Source: Rhodanobacteraceae bacterium
Lineage (GTDB): Bacteria; Pseudomonadota; Gammaproteobacteria; Xanthomonadales; Rhodanobacteraceae
Direction of reading: 5' to 3'
Assembly (NCBI GenBank): GCA_025924775.1
Contig: JAICHS010000005.1
Location: forward strand, 1-28,254
DNA: 28,254 nucleotides
Shown here: in pieces, positions 16,284 through 24,524 of the stretch
Numbering within the stretch: the first letter of the stretch is position 1
How the letters are laid out: each line of letters begins with the position of its first letter
The notes under the pieces: model-generated
What the model saw: the letters and a program-made list of their open reading frames with translations, nothing else
The model's database searches: none
Told to the model about the DNA's origin: nothing
Position numbers and translations under genes: made by a program

Positions 16284-17159
16284 ATGAGCCCAATCGACGC
16301 CAACGTCTATTACGTCCCGCACAAGAGCCGCTGGCCATTCGTCGCGGTCATCGGCATGTTCCTGTGCATGGTCGGGGCGGCCAATTGGCTGAACGGGCAC
16401 GAGCCCGCGGGGCAGATCATCCTGACGATCGGCGCGCTGACCGTCATCGGCATGATGTTCGGCTGGTTCGGCAACGTCATTGGCGAGTCGCTGAAGGGCA
16501 CCTTCAACAACCAGGCCGACAGTTCGTTCCGCCTCGGCATGATGTGGTTCATCATGTCGGAAATCTTCTTCTTCGCGGCATTCTTCGGCGGCCTGTTCTA
16601 CATCCGCACGCTGGTGGTGCCGTGGCTGGGCGGTGCCGGCGACAAGGGCATCATTACCAACGGCTACATCTGGCAGGGCTTCTCCGCGGCGTGGCCGACC
16701 AACGGCCCGCAGGCGGTGGGCGGCGCGTTCACCGCCACCTCGCCGTGGGGCATCCCGCTGATCAACACCCTGCTGCTGTTGTCGTCCAGTGTGACCATCA
16801 CCATCGCGCACCACGCGTTGCTGGCGGGCAAGCGCAAGCGCCTGATCGGCTTCCTGGGCCTGACCATCCTGCTGGGCGTGATCTTCCTCGGGTTCCAGGC
16901 GCACGAGTACTGGGAATCGTACGTGCACCTCAACATGACGCTGCACAGCGGCATCTACGGTGCGACGTTCTACATCCTGACGGGCTTCCACGGCCTGCAC
17001 GTCACCATCGGCACCATCATGCTGATCGTGATCTGGCTGCGCTGCATGCGTGGGCACTTCAGCCGCGACCACAGCTTCGGTTTCGAGGCGGTGTCGTGGT
17101 ACTGGCATTTCGTCGACGTGGTGTGGTGCTGCCTGTTCCTGTTCGTGTACATCCTCTAG
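16284..17159 (+). CDS. coxC: Cytochrome c oxidase subunit III
   Basis: The 291-residue protein has seven transmembrane helices. Typical blocks are RLGMMWFIMSEIFFFAAFF (with the conserved Glu), NTLLLLSSSVTITIAHHAL, FLGFQAHEY, SGIYGATFYILTGFHGLHV with its conserved Gly-Phe-His, and the C-terminal SWYWHFVDVVWCCLFLFVYI. It stabilises subunit I and supports proton uptake. The N-terminal two helices are less typical in sequence but present, so the subunit is full length. It lies 42 bp after the small gene and ends the forward-transcribed structural block. Only 242 bp separate coxA from coxC, leaving no room for the usual cox11. Confidence 0.96.
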   Translation: MSPIDANVYYVPHKSRWPFVAVIGMFLCMVGAANWLNGHEPAGQIILTIGALTVIGMMFGWFGNVIGESLKGTFNNQADSSFRLGMMWFIMSEIFFFAAFFGGLFYIRTLVVPWLGGAGDKGIITNGYIWQGFSAAWPTNGPQAVGGAFTATSPWGIPLINTLLLLSSSVTITIAHHALLAGKRKRLIGFLGLTILLGVIFLGFQAHEYWESYVHLNMTLHSGIYGATFYILTGFHGLHVTIGTIMLIVIWLRCMRGHFSRDHSFGFEAVSWYWHFVDVVWCCLFLFVYIL

Positions 17160-17224
17160 AACCCTGAGCAACTGCTGCGTCACCCGCCACATCCACGTGG
17201 CTCGCCCCTCGGGCCGCTTGGTGC

Positions 17225-17254
17225 GTTCAAACCGGCGGTCCTGCCGGTTTGAAC
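17225..17254. repeat. Perfect 12-bp inverted repeat between convergent coxC and DUF2909 gene
   Basis: GTTCAAACCGGC (17225-17236) pairs perfectly with GCCGGTTTGAAC (17243-17254) around a 6-base loop. It lies 66 bp after the coxC stop, in the 240-bp gap to the convergent DUF2909 gene. Two shorter hairpins follow (17269-17283 and 17340-17355). There is no T-run, so a bidirectional terminator is possible but not certain. No ORF of note lies in 17160-17399. Confidence 0.6.
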
Positions 17255-17399
17255 TGCGGTTCGCGTGGTGGCGGTGCCCGCCATGCCCACGTATTGACGT
17301 GTACGTTCCGCTGGTTGCGCCCCGGCGACCCGCAGTCTACCGTCGCTCGCGACGGAGCTTCAGGGATTGTGACCCCGTCATGTCATGCGCCGGAAGCGC

Positions 17400-17624
17400 T
17401 CAGCGCACGTACACGCCGTGCGGATGCAGGAGGCCGGTCTTGATGCCGATCACGATCAGCACGACCAGCAGGATGGACAGCGCCACGCGGCGGGTCAGGG
17501 CCCAGGCCGCGCGTTTGCTGCCGCTGCGGTCCCTCATCATGAAATACAACGCCTGGCCCAGCTCGAAGATCACCAGCAAAAACACGATGACCAGAACAGC
17601 CTTGTACAGGGCGGCGAATGACAT
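17400..17624 (-). CDS. Twin-transmembrane protein (DUF2909-like)
   Basis: The 74-residue protein starts MSFAALYKAV, has one hydrophobic helix (about 8-30), a basic loop (RDRSGSKRAAWALTRRVALS) and a second helix (about 48-66), ending HPHGVYVR. This two-helix layout with the FELGQALYFMMRD block matches DUF2909, a small family found beside coxC and SURF1 genes in Gamma- and Betaproteobacteria; its function is unknown. It is on the opposite strand to the flanking cox genes, convergent with coxC and divergent from SURF1 (63 bp). Confidence 0.82.
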   Translation of the reverse strand: MSFAALYKAVLVIVFLLVIFELGQALYFMMRDRSGSKRAAWALTRRVALSILLVVLIVIGIKTGLLHPHGVYVR

Positions 17625-17687
17625 GGTGGGATCGATGGCGGAAACGTCGAGTATAGCGTTGCCGCACCGGCTGGCGGCGACGGCGTG

Positions 17688-18431
17688 ATGTGCCTGCGCC
17701 GCCCCAGCGTGTTCGCGGTATTGCTGACGCTCGTCGGCGTGGCGGTGTTCTGCGCACTGGGCGTGTGGCAACTCGATCGGGCGGCCTACAAGGAAACCGT
17801 GCTGTCCCATTTCGACCGTGCCGCCAGCGCACCCATGGAAAGCCTCGCGGCCGCGACTGCCGAACGGCAACGCGATGCGTATCCGCACGTCGAGGTTTCC
17901 GGCGTGCTCGACGCCAGCCGCTTGTACCTGCTGGACGACCAGATGCGTTCGGGCCGGCTGGGCGTGATGGTGTTCGTGCCATTCGCGCCGGCGGATTCCG
18001 CGCGCACGCTGCTGGTCAACCTTGGCTTTCTTGCCAAGATGGGGGGCGATACCACCCAGGTGCCGGATTTGCCGCCCATACCGCAGGGCGCCGTGACCCT
18101 GACCGGCATCTACGCGCCGCCACCGCTGCCCGGCTTGAAACTGGGTGGCAACCCCCTGCCGCGCGAGAAAACCTGGCCCAAGCTGGTCACCTTCATCGAC
18201 GTACCCGAGATCGCAACCGACCTGCACACGCAGGTCTATCCACATGTATTGTTGACCGACCCCGATCCGCACAGTGCCTACATCCGCAGCTGGACAGCCA
18301 ACGTGATGCCGCCCGCGCGGCACCGCGCGTATGCCTTGCAGTGGTTCAGTTTCGCGCTGGCCGCGATCGTGATGTTTTTCGTGCTGCATCACGTAAAGCG
18401 CGATGACACCCCGGACCAAGAACAGGAATAG
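17688..18431 (+). CDS. SURF1-family cytochrome c oxidase assembly protein
   Basis: The 247-residue protein has the SURF1 layout: an N-terminal helix (about 9-27) ending in the signature LGVWQLDRAAYKE, a periplasmic domain with HVEVSGVLDASRLYLLDDQ and LLVNLGFLAK, and a C-terminal helix preceded by RHRAYALQWFSFALAA, which contains the family's Y-A-x-Q-W-F-x-F motif. SURF1 (Shy1) promotes heme a insertion into subunit I. The ATG at 17688 is used; GTG 17685 directly precedes it in the same frame. It is followed five bases later by the next gene and forms an operon through cyoE. Confidence 0.93.
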   Translation: MCLRRPSVFAVLLTLVGVAVFCALGVWQLDRAAYKETVLSHFDRAASAPMESLAAATAERQRDAYPHVEVSGVLDASRLYLLDDQMRSGRLGVMVFVPFAPADSARTLLVNLGFLAKMGGDTTQVPDLPPIPQGAVTLTGIYAPPPLPGLKLGGNPLPREKTWPKLVTFIDVPEIATDLHTQVYPHVLLTDPDPHSAYIRSWTANVMPPARHRAYALQWFSFALAAIVMFFVLHHVKRDDTPDQEQE

Positions 18432-18436
18432 CCACG

Positions 18437-18994
18437 ATGGATTTGCGCAACCGGCGCCGCCTGCAACTGCTGCTGATCGTCGCGATTTTCGCGGCGTCGA
18501 TGATCCTGGCCGCCGTGATGATGCTGTCGGGCTGGTCGCCCTCCACACACAGCTACGGCGACCGCATCCAGCCCGAACGCAACCTCGCCCCGGTGCCGGT
18601 GCAACGAGCTGACGGCCAGCCGTTCGCGTTCGCGGACCACGACCTTGCATGGACGCTGGTGGCGCTGCCCGGTCCCGACTGCGCGGTCAACTGCCTGCGC
18701 CAGCTTGACCTGGTGCATCGCGTGCAGATCACGCTGGACAAACAGGCCGACAAGCTGCGGCTGGTGTACTTGGGCGCGCCGCCGCAGGGCGCGGCGGCGG
18801 AGGGCTTCGACAAGGTGTGGACGCTCGCAAGCACGTCCTCGCAGGCGCTGGAAGACCTGCGTGCCAAGGCCCCGGACAGCGTCAGCGCGGTGCTGGTGAC
18901 GCCCAGTGGCAAGGCCATGCTGGTCTACCCGGCAGGTTTCGAGCCTACGCGGATGCGGGGCGATCTCACCAAGGCCGTGAAGGTGGCCCTGTGA
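18437..18994 (+). CDS. Membrane-anchored thioredoxin/SCO-like protein with CxxxC motif, in the cox assembly cluster
   Basis: The 185-residue protein has one N-terminal helix (about 9-31) and a periplasmic domain. A CxxxC motif (Cys82-Cys86 in GPDCAVNCL) sits in the place of the copper-binding CxxxC of SCO proteins, and the C-terminal part (VSAVLVTPSGKAMLVYPAGF) resembles the last strands of a thioredoxin fold. The distal His of SCO is not evident, so it may be a thiol-disulfide or copper-handling factor rather than a true SCO. Unnamed proteins of this kind commonly sit between SURF1 and COX15 in gammaproteobacteria. It starts five bases after the SURF1 stop, and its TGA overlaps the COX15 ATG (TGATG). 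Confidence 0.75.
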   Translation: MDLRNRRRLQLLLIVAIFAASMILAAVMMLSGWSPSTHSYGDRIQPERNLAPVPVQRADGQPFAFADHDLAWTLVALPGPDCAVNCLRQLDLVHRVQITLDKQADKLRLVYLGAPPQGAAAEGFDKVWTLASTSSQALEDLRAKAPDSVSAVLVTPSGKAMLVYPAGFEPTRMRGDLTKAVKVAL

Positions 18995-20280
18995 TGGAGG
19001 GTGCCGGCTTGCCGCTGCGCGTGCTGGCGTGGGGCGCGTGCGTGCTGGCGTTCTTCCTGATCATGTACGGATCTTTCGTGCGCCTGTCCAACGCCGGACT
19101 GTCGTGCCCCGATTGGCCCACCTGCTACGGCCGCATCACCTGGCCCGTCGCGCCGGCTGCGGTCGCCAGGGCCGACCAGGCGTTTCCGAACCGGCCGGTG
19201 GAAACCCACAAGGCCTGGCGCGAGCAAACCCACCGGTTCGCCGCGGGCACGCTGGGCCTGCTGGTGCTGGCCGAGGCGCTGGTCGCGACGGCGTCGGCGC
19301 GGCAGCGGTTAGCGCTGAGCGTGGCCGCAGTGGTGTTGATCGGGATCGCGATACCGCTGTACATGCGTGCGGATTACGTTTCTTCCAGCGTGCTTGCCGC
19401 GCTCGGCGAAGCCTTGTTGCTGGGCACGGCGCTGTTCTGGCGTGACGCGGGCTGGCGACGCATCGCGTTGCTGGCACTGGCGGTCGTGTGCTTCCAGGCA
19501 CTGCTGGGCATGTGGACGGTCACCTGGCTGCTGAAGCCGATCGTGGTGACGGGCCATTTGCTGGGCGGCATGGCGACGTTCGGGTTGCTGGCGTGGGTGG
19601 CGTGGCGGCTGCAGGAAAACCGAGGAAACCGGGAAAACCGGGGTCAGAGTGGTATTTCGCCGACGGAATCCGGGGCATTGAGCTGTGCCTCGAAACACCA
19701 CTCTGACCCCGGTTTTCCTGACCCCGGTTTTCTGCGCGGTGCGGCGATCGTCGGATTGGTCCTGCTCGCCTGCCAGATTTTCCTGGGTGGCTGGACGTCG
19801 TCCAACTACGCGGCGTTGGCGTGCGGCATTGGCGGTTCGGCTTTCCCGACGTGCCTTGGCCAGTGGTGGCCGGCGATGGATTTCCACCAGAGCTTCATCC
19901 TGTGGCGCGGCATCGGCGTGGATTTCCAGGGCGGCATCCTGGATGCCGCGGCGCGTACCGCGATCCAGATGGTGCATCGCGTGGGCGCGGGGGCCGTGTT
20001 CGTCTACGTGTTGTGGCTGGCGTACCGTACCGGCTGTGCGGGCATGCGCTGGCATGGGGCGGCGCTTGCGGTGCTGGTGCTGGCGCAGGTGCTGCTGGGC
20101 ATCAGCAACGTGGTCTTGGGTCTGCCGCTGGGCATCGCGGTGGCGCATACCGGCGGCGCGGCGCTGTTGCTGTTCGCGCTCGTCGCATTGCTGGCGAGAA
20201 CGCGCGCGCAATTTGTGCGATCGTCCATGGTCGCTGCATCGCCGGAAGTGCCGACGGGTGTAAGTGTCTCCAGGTCATGA
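18994..20280 (+). CDS. ctaA: Heme A synthase (COX15/CtaA family) carrying an in-frame palindromic insertion
   Basis: The 428-residue enzyme oxidises the heme O methyl group to make heme A. It has eight helices in two four-helix halves. Conserved features include SNAGLSCPDWPTCYG, the heme-ligand histidines in ETHKAWREQTHRFAAG, VVTGHLLGGMATF, MVHRVGAGAVF and AVAHTGGAALL, and the second-half NYAALACGIGGSAFPTCLGQWWP. Residues about 206-247, in the loop joining the two halves (predicted cytoplasmic), are low-complexity and charged (ENRGNRENRGQSG ... HHSDPGFPDPGF). They are encoded by a palindromic repeat element at about 19615-19735 that keeps the frame open. The ATG at 18994 overlaps the preceding TGA; longer starts lie inside the upstream gene. 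Function is probably retained because all ligand residues are present. Confidence 0.93.
   Translation: MEGAGLPLRVLAWGACVLAFFLIMYGSFVRLSNAGLSCPDWPTCYGRITWPVAPAAVARADQAFPNRPVETHKAWREQTHRFAAGTLGLLVLAEALVATASARQRLALSVAAVVLIGIAIPLYMRADYVSSSVLAALGEALLLGTALFWRDAGWRRIALLALAVVCFQALLGMWTVTWLLKPIVVTGHLLGGMATFGLLAWVAWRLQENRGNRENRGQSGISPTESGALSCASKHHSDPGFPDPGFLRGAAIVGLVLLACQIFLGGWTSSNYAALACGIGGSAFPTCLGQWWPAMDFHQSFILWRGIGVDFQGGILDAAARTAIQMVHRVGAGAVFVYVLWLAYRTGCAGMRWHGAALAVLVLAQVLLGISNVVLGLPLGIAVAHTGGAALLLFALVALLARTRAQFVRSSMVAASPEVPTGVSVSRS
19632..19718. repeat. Palindromic (REP/MITE-like) element inside the COX15 coding sequence
   Basis: Two 28-bp arms (19632-19659 and 19691-19718) are inverted copies with a single mismatch, around a 31-base spacer. 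The arms contain the core ACCGGGGTCAGAGTGG. On the outer sides partial extra copies appear: CGAGGAAACC before the left arm, and a second TGACCCCGGTTTTC (about 19719-19733) after the right arm. GGGGTCAGAGT-type palindromes are, from memory, common near transposase-related repeats in Xanthomonadales genomes. The element adds about 40 codons without a stop. Confidence 0.85.
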
Positions 20281-20351
20281 AACACCAGAACGGACTTCCT
20301 GCCCTGACTTTTCACAACCGCCGCTTCGAACGGACCGTCTAAAATACCGCA

Positions 20352-21272
20352 ATGTCCACCCTCGCAGGCCAATACCTTGCCGCCACCAAGCCACGCATCG
20401 TCGCGTTGCTGGTGTTCACCGCGATCATCGGGATGCTGCTGGCCACGCCCGGCGTGCCGCCGTGGCGGGCGCTGGTATTCGGCACGCTGGGCATCTGGAT
20501 GGCGTCGTCTTCCGCAGCGGCGTTGAACCAGCTGATCGATCAGCGCATCGACCGCGTGATGGCCCGCACCGCGCACCGCCCGTTGGTGACGGGCACGCTC
20601 ACGACGCGCCAGGTCATGACGTTCGCCCTGCTGCTGGGCGTGGCCTCGATGCTGGTGCTGGGCCTGCTGGTGAACTGGCTGACGGCGCTGCTGACCTTCA
20701 TCGGACTGATCGGCTATGCGGTGATCTATACCGCGTTCCTGAAGCGGGCGACGCCGCAGAACATCGTGATCGGCGGTCTGGCCGGCGCGATCCCGCCGCT
20801 GCTCGGCTGGGCCGCGGTGACGGGGATGCAGGCCCCCAGCGACTGGGCGTACGGCTTGCTGCTGGTGCTGATCGTGTTCGCCTGGACGCCGCCACATTTC
20901 TGGGCGCTGGCGATCTTCCGCCGCGAGGATTACCGGCGCGCGTGCATTCCGATGTTGCCGGTGGTGTACGGCGTCGAGTACACGCGCTGGCAGGTTTTGT
21001 TCTACACGGTGCTGCTGGTGCTGGTCAGCCTGTTGCCGTATCTCACCGGCATGAGTGGCATGCTGTATCTCGGCGGGGCCGCGGTATTGGGCATCGCCTA
21101 CCTGTATTACGCGGTCCGCCTGATGCGGCCGCCGGACGAGCGTTTCGCGATGTCCGCGTTCGGTTACTCCATCATCTACCTGATCGCCCTGTTCGGCTTC
21201 CTGTTGGCCGACCACTGGTTGACCGAACCGGTGGTGCGCGTGGGTGGCTATGTGCTGGAACGGATCGGGTAA
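20352..21272 (+). CDS. cyoE: Protoheme IX farnesyltransferase (heme O synthase)
   Basis: The 306-residue membrane enzyme transfers a farnesyl group to heme B, giving heme O, the substrate for COX15 just upstream. The UbiA-type first aspartate-rich motif is present in NQLIDQRIDRVMARTAHRP (Asn59, Asp63, Asp67), followed by the conserved YTAFLKRATPQNIVIGGLAG loop and the second motif region FAWTPPHFWALAIFRREDY. About nine hydrophobic helices fit the family. It lies 71 bp after COX15 and completes the heme A branch of the cluster. The ribosome-binding site is weak; a TAAAAT hexamer (20340-20345) sits unusually close to the ATG. Confidence 0.97.
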   Translation: MSTLAGQYLAATKPRIVALLVFTAIIGMLLATPGVPPWRALVFGTLGIWMASSSAAALNQLIDQRIDRVMARTAHRPLVTGTLTTRQVMTFALLLGVASMLVLGLLVNWLTALLTFIGLIGYAVIYTAFLKRATPQNIVIGGLAGAIPPLLGWAAVTGMQAPSDWAYGLLLVLIVFAWTPPHFWALAIFRREDYRRACIPMLPVVYGVEYTRWQVLFYTVLLVLVSLLPYLTGMSGMLYLGGAAVLGIAYLYYAVRLMRPPDERFAMSAFGYSIIYLIALFGFLLADHWLTEPVVRVGGYVLERIG

Positions 21273-21347
21273 GCTGGCGTTGGCGCACGCGGGGACGGCG
21301 CGAAGTTGGCGGGGCGCGTGGCGCCCGGGCCAGGAGGTTGGCGGCGC

Positions 21348-23534
21348 TTGAACACGGTTTTGCTGGTGGTGGCGATCGTGGCCGCGCTGATCAGCATTGC
21401 GCTGGCGGCGTGGGCGCTGCGCAAGCAACGCGGCATGCTGGAGGCGTTGCGAACCAGCCGCGAGCGTTATCGGCTGCTCGCCGAGTGCGCCAACGACGGC
21501 ACCTGGGAATTCGACGTCGCGCTGCGACGCTTCGACTTCTCGAGGCGTCTGTACCGGCTGCTCGGCTACGAGGAGGGCAGCCTGGACACCCCTGCGGACC
21601 TCGAGCGCATCGTGTTGCCCGAGGATTATCCGGACTCGCGGGACAGCATCTACGCACACATGCAGGCCCGTCGCACCGACGAGTTGCAGCGGGTGATGCA
21701 CGTGCGCACCGGTGATGGCCGGGTCCTGACGATCCTTGCGCGCAGCGTGGTGCAGTATGCCGGCGATGGCACGCCCCAGCGGGTGCTGGGCTCGTACACC
21801 GACATCACCAAGCGCCTGCGCGACGAGCGCCAGCTGCAGATCGCGGCGAGTGTGTTCGAAGCCGGCAGCGACGGCATCGTCATCAGCGACGACCTGCGTC
21901 GCATCGTGTCGGTCAATAGTGCCTTCATGCGCGTGACGGGCTACCAGCGCGAAGACCTGGTCGGTCGGCCGGTGCGCGAGCTGCAGGTTGCGTCGGCGGC
22001 AACGCGCGCCTGCGATGCGGCCCTGCGCAGCACGGACAAATGGAGTGGCGAGATGACCTGGCGCCGCCGCAGCGGCGAAGCCAAGGTGCTGGAGAGCTCG
22101 GTGGTCGCCGTGCGCGACACCACCGGCGAGGTGGCTTTCCACATCCACGTGTGCATCGACACCGCCGAGTTGCGCTACGCGCAGGCGCGCATCCGCCATC
22201 TTGCGTACTTCGACCCGTTGACGGGCTTGCCCAACCGTACCCACCTGCGTGGCCAGTTTGCGCAGGCGCTGGCGGCCGCGCGGCACGGCGCGCAACCATT
22301 GGCGGTGGCGTTTTTCGACCTTGACAACTTCAAGGAGATCAATGACACCGCCGGCCACAGCGTCGGCGACGACGTGATCTGCACGGTGGCCCAGCGCCTG
22401 AGCGAAGGCGTGCGCGAGGGCGACGTGCTGTGCCGGTTCGGCGGCGACGAATTCCTGTTGCTGCTGCCCAACACCGATGCCGCCGCAGCCGAAGCCATGA
22501 CCCGGCGCCTGCTGGAGCGCATCTGCCAATCGGTGGAGATCGAGGGGCGCTCGCTGGACGTCGCGGCCAGCGCCGGCTTCAGCGTGTTTCCCGACGATGC
22601 GGCGGACGCGGAGAACCTGGTGCGCGAGGCGGACACCGCTCTGTTCCGGGCCAAGGCCGAGGGCGGCAACACCGTGCTGCGCTTCCTGCCCTGGATGGGT
22701 GAGGCGGTGAGCTGGCGGCACGACATGCAGACCGCGCTGCGCGCGGCGCTCGTGCGTTCGCAGTTCGTGCTGCGCTACCAGCCGGTCGTCGATGCACGGG
22801 CCAACCGGGTGCGCGGGTTCGAGGCATTGCTGTACTGGAACCGGCCGGGCATGGGCGTGGTGGGTCCGAATACTTTCATCGGCCTGGCCGAAGAGTCGCG
22901 GCTGATTGAATCCATCGGCACGTGGGTGCTCGGCGAAGCCTGCCGGCAGATCGCCGCGTGGAAGCGCGCCGGGCTGCCGGCGTTTTACGTCGCCGTCAAC
23001 GTGTCAGGAATGCAGCTGCGCGTGGCCGGCATGTTCCAGCAGGCGCTGGCCGAGGCGATGGGTCGGCACGGCGTGACCAACGACGACCTGGTGCTGGAAA
23101 TCACCGAGCGCCACCTGGTGCAGGACGTCAAGGGCGGGCTGCCGATGCTGGAGAGCCTGATCGCCAGCGGATTGAGGGTGTCGATCGATGACTTCGGTAC
23201 CGGTTACTCCAACCTGGAGTCACTCAAGAACCTCACGGTCAGCCAGATCAAGATCGACCGCACCTTCGTGCGCAACCTGATGACCGAGTCCGGCGATCGC
23301 GCGATCGTGCGCTCGATCGTCGCGCTCGGCCGCAGCCTGGGCCTGCAGGTGGTGGCCGAGGGCGTGGAAACCGCCGAACAGCTGCAGATGCTGCGCGAGT
23401 TCGGCTGTGACCTGCTGCAGGGGTTCCTGTATGCGCGTCCGCTGGACGTGGACGCGGTGCCGGCGTTCCTGACCGAGCTTGCGGCCGGCAAGGCCGGGGC
23501 GTGGGCTGGCGAGCGGGGCCGGGTTGTGTTGTGA
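21348..23534 (+). CDS. PAS-PAS-GGDEF-EAL cyclic-di-GMP turnover protein
   Basis: The 728-residue protein has one N-terminal helix (about 2-24) directly followed by two PAS domains (about 38-160 and 165-280), a GGDEF diguanylate cyclase domain (about 285-445) and a C-terminal EAL phosphodiesterase domain (about 465-715). The cyclase site RFGGDEF is intact, with an RxxD inhibitory site (REGD) exactly five residues before GGDEF. The phosphodiesterase motifs are also intact: FEALLYW, NVSGMQL, LEITERH, SIDDFGTGYSNL, KIDRTFV and AEGVET. Either activity is therefore possible, with the PAS domains sensing an unknown signal. No ATG start fits. TTG at 21348 follows AGGAGG (21332-21337) and starts just before the helix; TTG 21306 in the same frame is an alternative. 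It lies 75 bp after cyoE. Confidence 0.9.
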   Translation: MNTVLLVVAIVAALISIALAAWALRKQRGMLEALRTSRERYRLLAECANDGTWEFDVALRRFDFSRRLYRLLGYEEGSLDTPADLERIVLPEDYPDSRDSIYAHMQARRTDELQRVMHVRTGDGRVLTILARSVVQYAGDGTPQRVLGSYTDITKRLRDERQLQIAASVFEAGSDGIVISDDLRRIVSVNSAFMRVTGYQREDLVGRPVRELQVASAATRACDAALRSTDKWSGEMTWRRRSGEAKVLESSVVAVRDTTGEVAFHIHVCIDTAELRYAQARIRHLAYFDPLTGLPNRTHLRGQFAQALAAARHGAQPLAVAFFDLDNFKEINDTAGHSVGDDVICTVAQRLSEGVREGDVLCRFGGDEFLLLLPNTDAAAAEAMTRRLLERICQSVEIEGRSLDVAASAGFSVFPDDAADAENLVREADTALFRAKAEGGNTVLRFLPWMGEAVSWRHDMQTALRAALVRSQFVLRYQPVVDARANRVRGFEALLYWNRPGMGVVGPNTFIGLAEESRLIESIGTWVLGEACRQIAAWKRAGLPAFYVAVNVSGMQLRVAGMFQQALAEAMGRHGVTNDDLVLEITERHLVQDVKGGLPMLESLIASGLRVSIDDFGTGYSNLESLKNLTVSQIKIDRTFVRNLMTESGDRAIVRSIVALGRSLGLQVVAEGVETAEQLQMLREFGCDLLQGFLYARPLDVDAVPAFLTELAAGKAGAWAGERGRVVL

Positions 23535-23579
23535 TACACGGTTGTCGCTGCGCGCACGGCGTGCCGCGCGCCGTACGTG

Positions 23580-24524
23580 ATGGATGCTGCCTTGAACGCA
23601 ATTCTTGATTTCCTGCACTGGTGGATCCCGTGGGAGCCATCGGTCACCGTGGTCGTCGTGTTTGCATTGGCGGCGTGGCTGTACTGGCGTGGTGCCCGCC
23701 GTTCGCCGATGACCGCGCCGTGGTATCGCCGGCTGGCGTTCTGGCTGGGCCTGCTGATCGTGTACGTTGGCCTGCACACCCAGCTGGATTACTACGCCGA
23801 GCACGAGTTCTTCATCCATCGCATCCAGCACATGGGCTTGCACCACATGGGCCCGTTCCTAATCGCCTTGGCGTATCCCGGCGCCACCATGCGCCGCGGC
23901 CTGCCGGCAACGTGGCGCAAGCACTGGCTGCGGCCCGCGTTGGCGTGGCCGCCGGTGCGCCGGTTGCTGGACGTGCTGCTGCACCCGTTCGTCGCCGCAC
24001 TGCTGTTCGTCGGTCTTATCTACCTGTGGCTGTGGCCCGCCGTGCACTTCGACGCGATGCTGGATTGGCGGCTGTACCGCGTAATGAATTTCAGCATGGC
24101 GGCCGACGGCATGCTGTTCTGGTGGCTGATCCTGGACCATCGCCCGCGGCCACCCGCACGCCTGTCGCCCGGCGTGCGTGTGTTCGTGGCGCTGGCGGTG
24201 GCGTTGCCGCAGATCCTGATCGGCGCGTTCATCACCTTCACCAGGACCGACCTGTACCCCATCTACAGCCTGTGCGGGCGTGCGTTCGCGGGCGTGCCGC
24301 CGCTGGTGGACCAGCACCTTGGCGGGCTGATCCTGTGGATTCCGAGCTCGATGATGAGCGTGCTCGGCGCGCTGGTCGCGTTCACCTACTGGCTGCGCCT
24401 GGACAGTCGCGGCCGGCTGCCGCGCAATCGCCGCCAGCGCGAGTTGCTGCGCGCGCGGCGTACGGCCGCAGCTCAGTCGGCAGGGCCGGATGAATTGGCC
24501 GGCAACACCGAAAAATCGACCTGA
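23580..24524 (+). CDS. CtaG (caa3-type, PF09678-like) cytochrome c oxidase assembly protein
   Basis: The 314-residue integral membrane protein has about seven hydrophobic helices and His-rich segments (FFIHRIQHMGLHHMGPFLIALAYPG) typical of the CtaG_Bsu/caa3_CtaG family, plus DGMLFWWLILDHRP and the C-terminal PLVDQHLGGLILWIPSSMM. In Bacillus CtaG is needed for formation of the caa3 oxidase and is thought to help copper insertion. It is distinct in fold from the Cox11 family, also called CtaG. GTG 23577 directly precedes the ATG at 23580; either may be used. Its 3' end overlaps the convergent PCuAC gene by 52 bp. Confidence 0.85.
   Translation: MDAALNAILDFLHWWIPWEPSVTVVVVFALAAWLYWRGARRSPMTAPWYRRLAFWLGLLIVYVGLHTQLDYYAEHEFFIHRIQHMGLHHMGPFLIALAYPGATMRRGLPATWRKHWLRPALAWPPVRRLLDVLLHPFVAALLFVGLIYLWLWPAVHFDAMLDWRLYRVMNFSMAADGMLFWWLILDHRPRPPARLSPGVRVFVALAVALPQILIGAFITFTRTDLYPIYSLCGRAFAGVPPLVDQHLGGLILWIPSSMMSVLGALVAFTYWLRLDSRGRLPRNRRQRELLRARRTAAAQSAGPDELAGNTEKST

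Noticed and set aside
20311..20345. Possible promoter (TTCACA and TAAAAT) just before cyoE
   Set aside because: The spacing between the hexamers is about 23 bp and the -10 would lie only 6 bp from the ATG; too weak to list as a feature.
20004..22721. 905-codon minus-strand open frame across COX15, cyoE and the GGDEF-EAL gene
   Set aside because: It spans three well-supported plus-strand genes, and its composition (His/Arg/Gln-rich) is that of a shadow frame.
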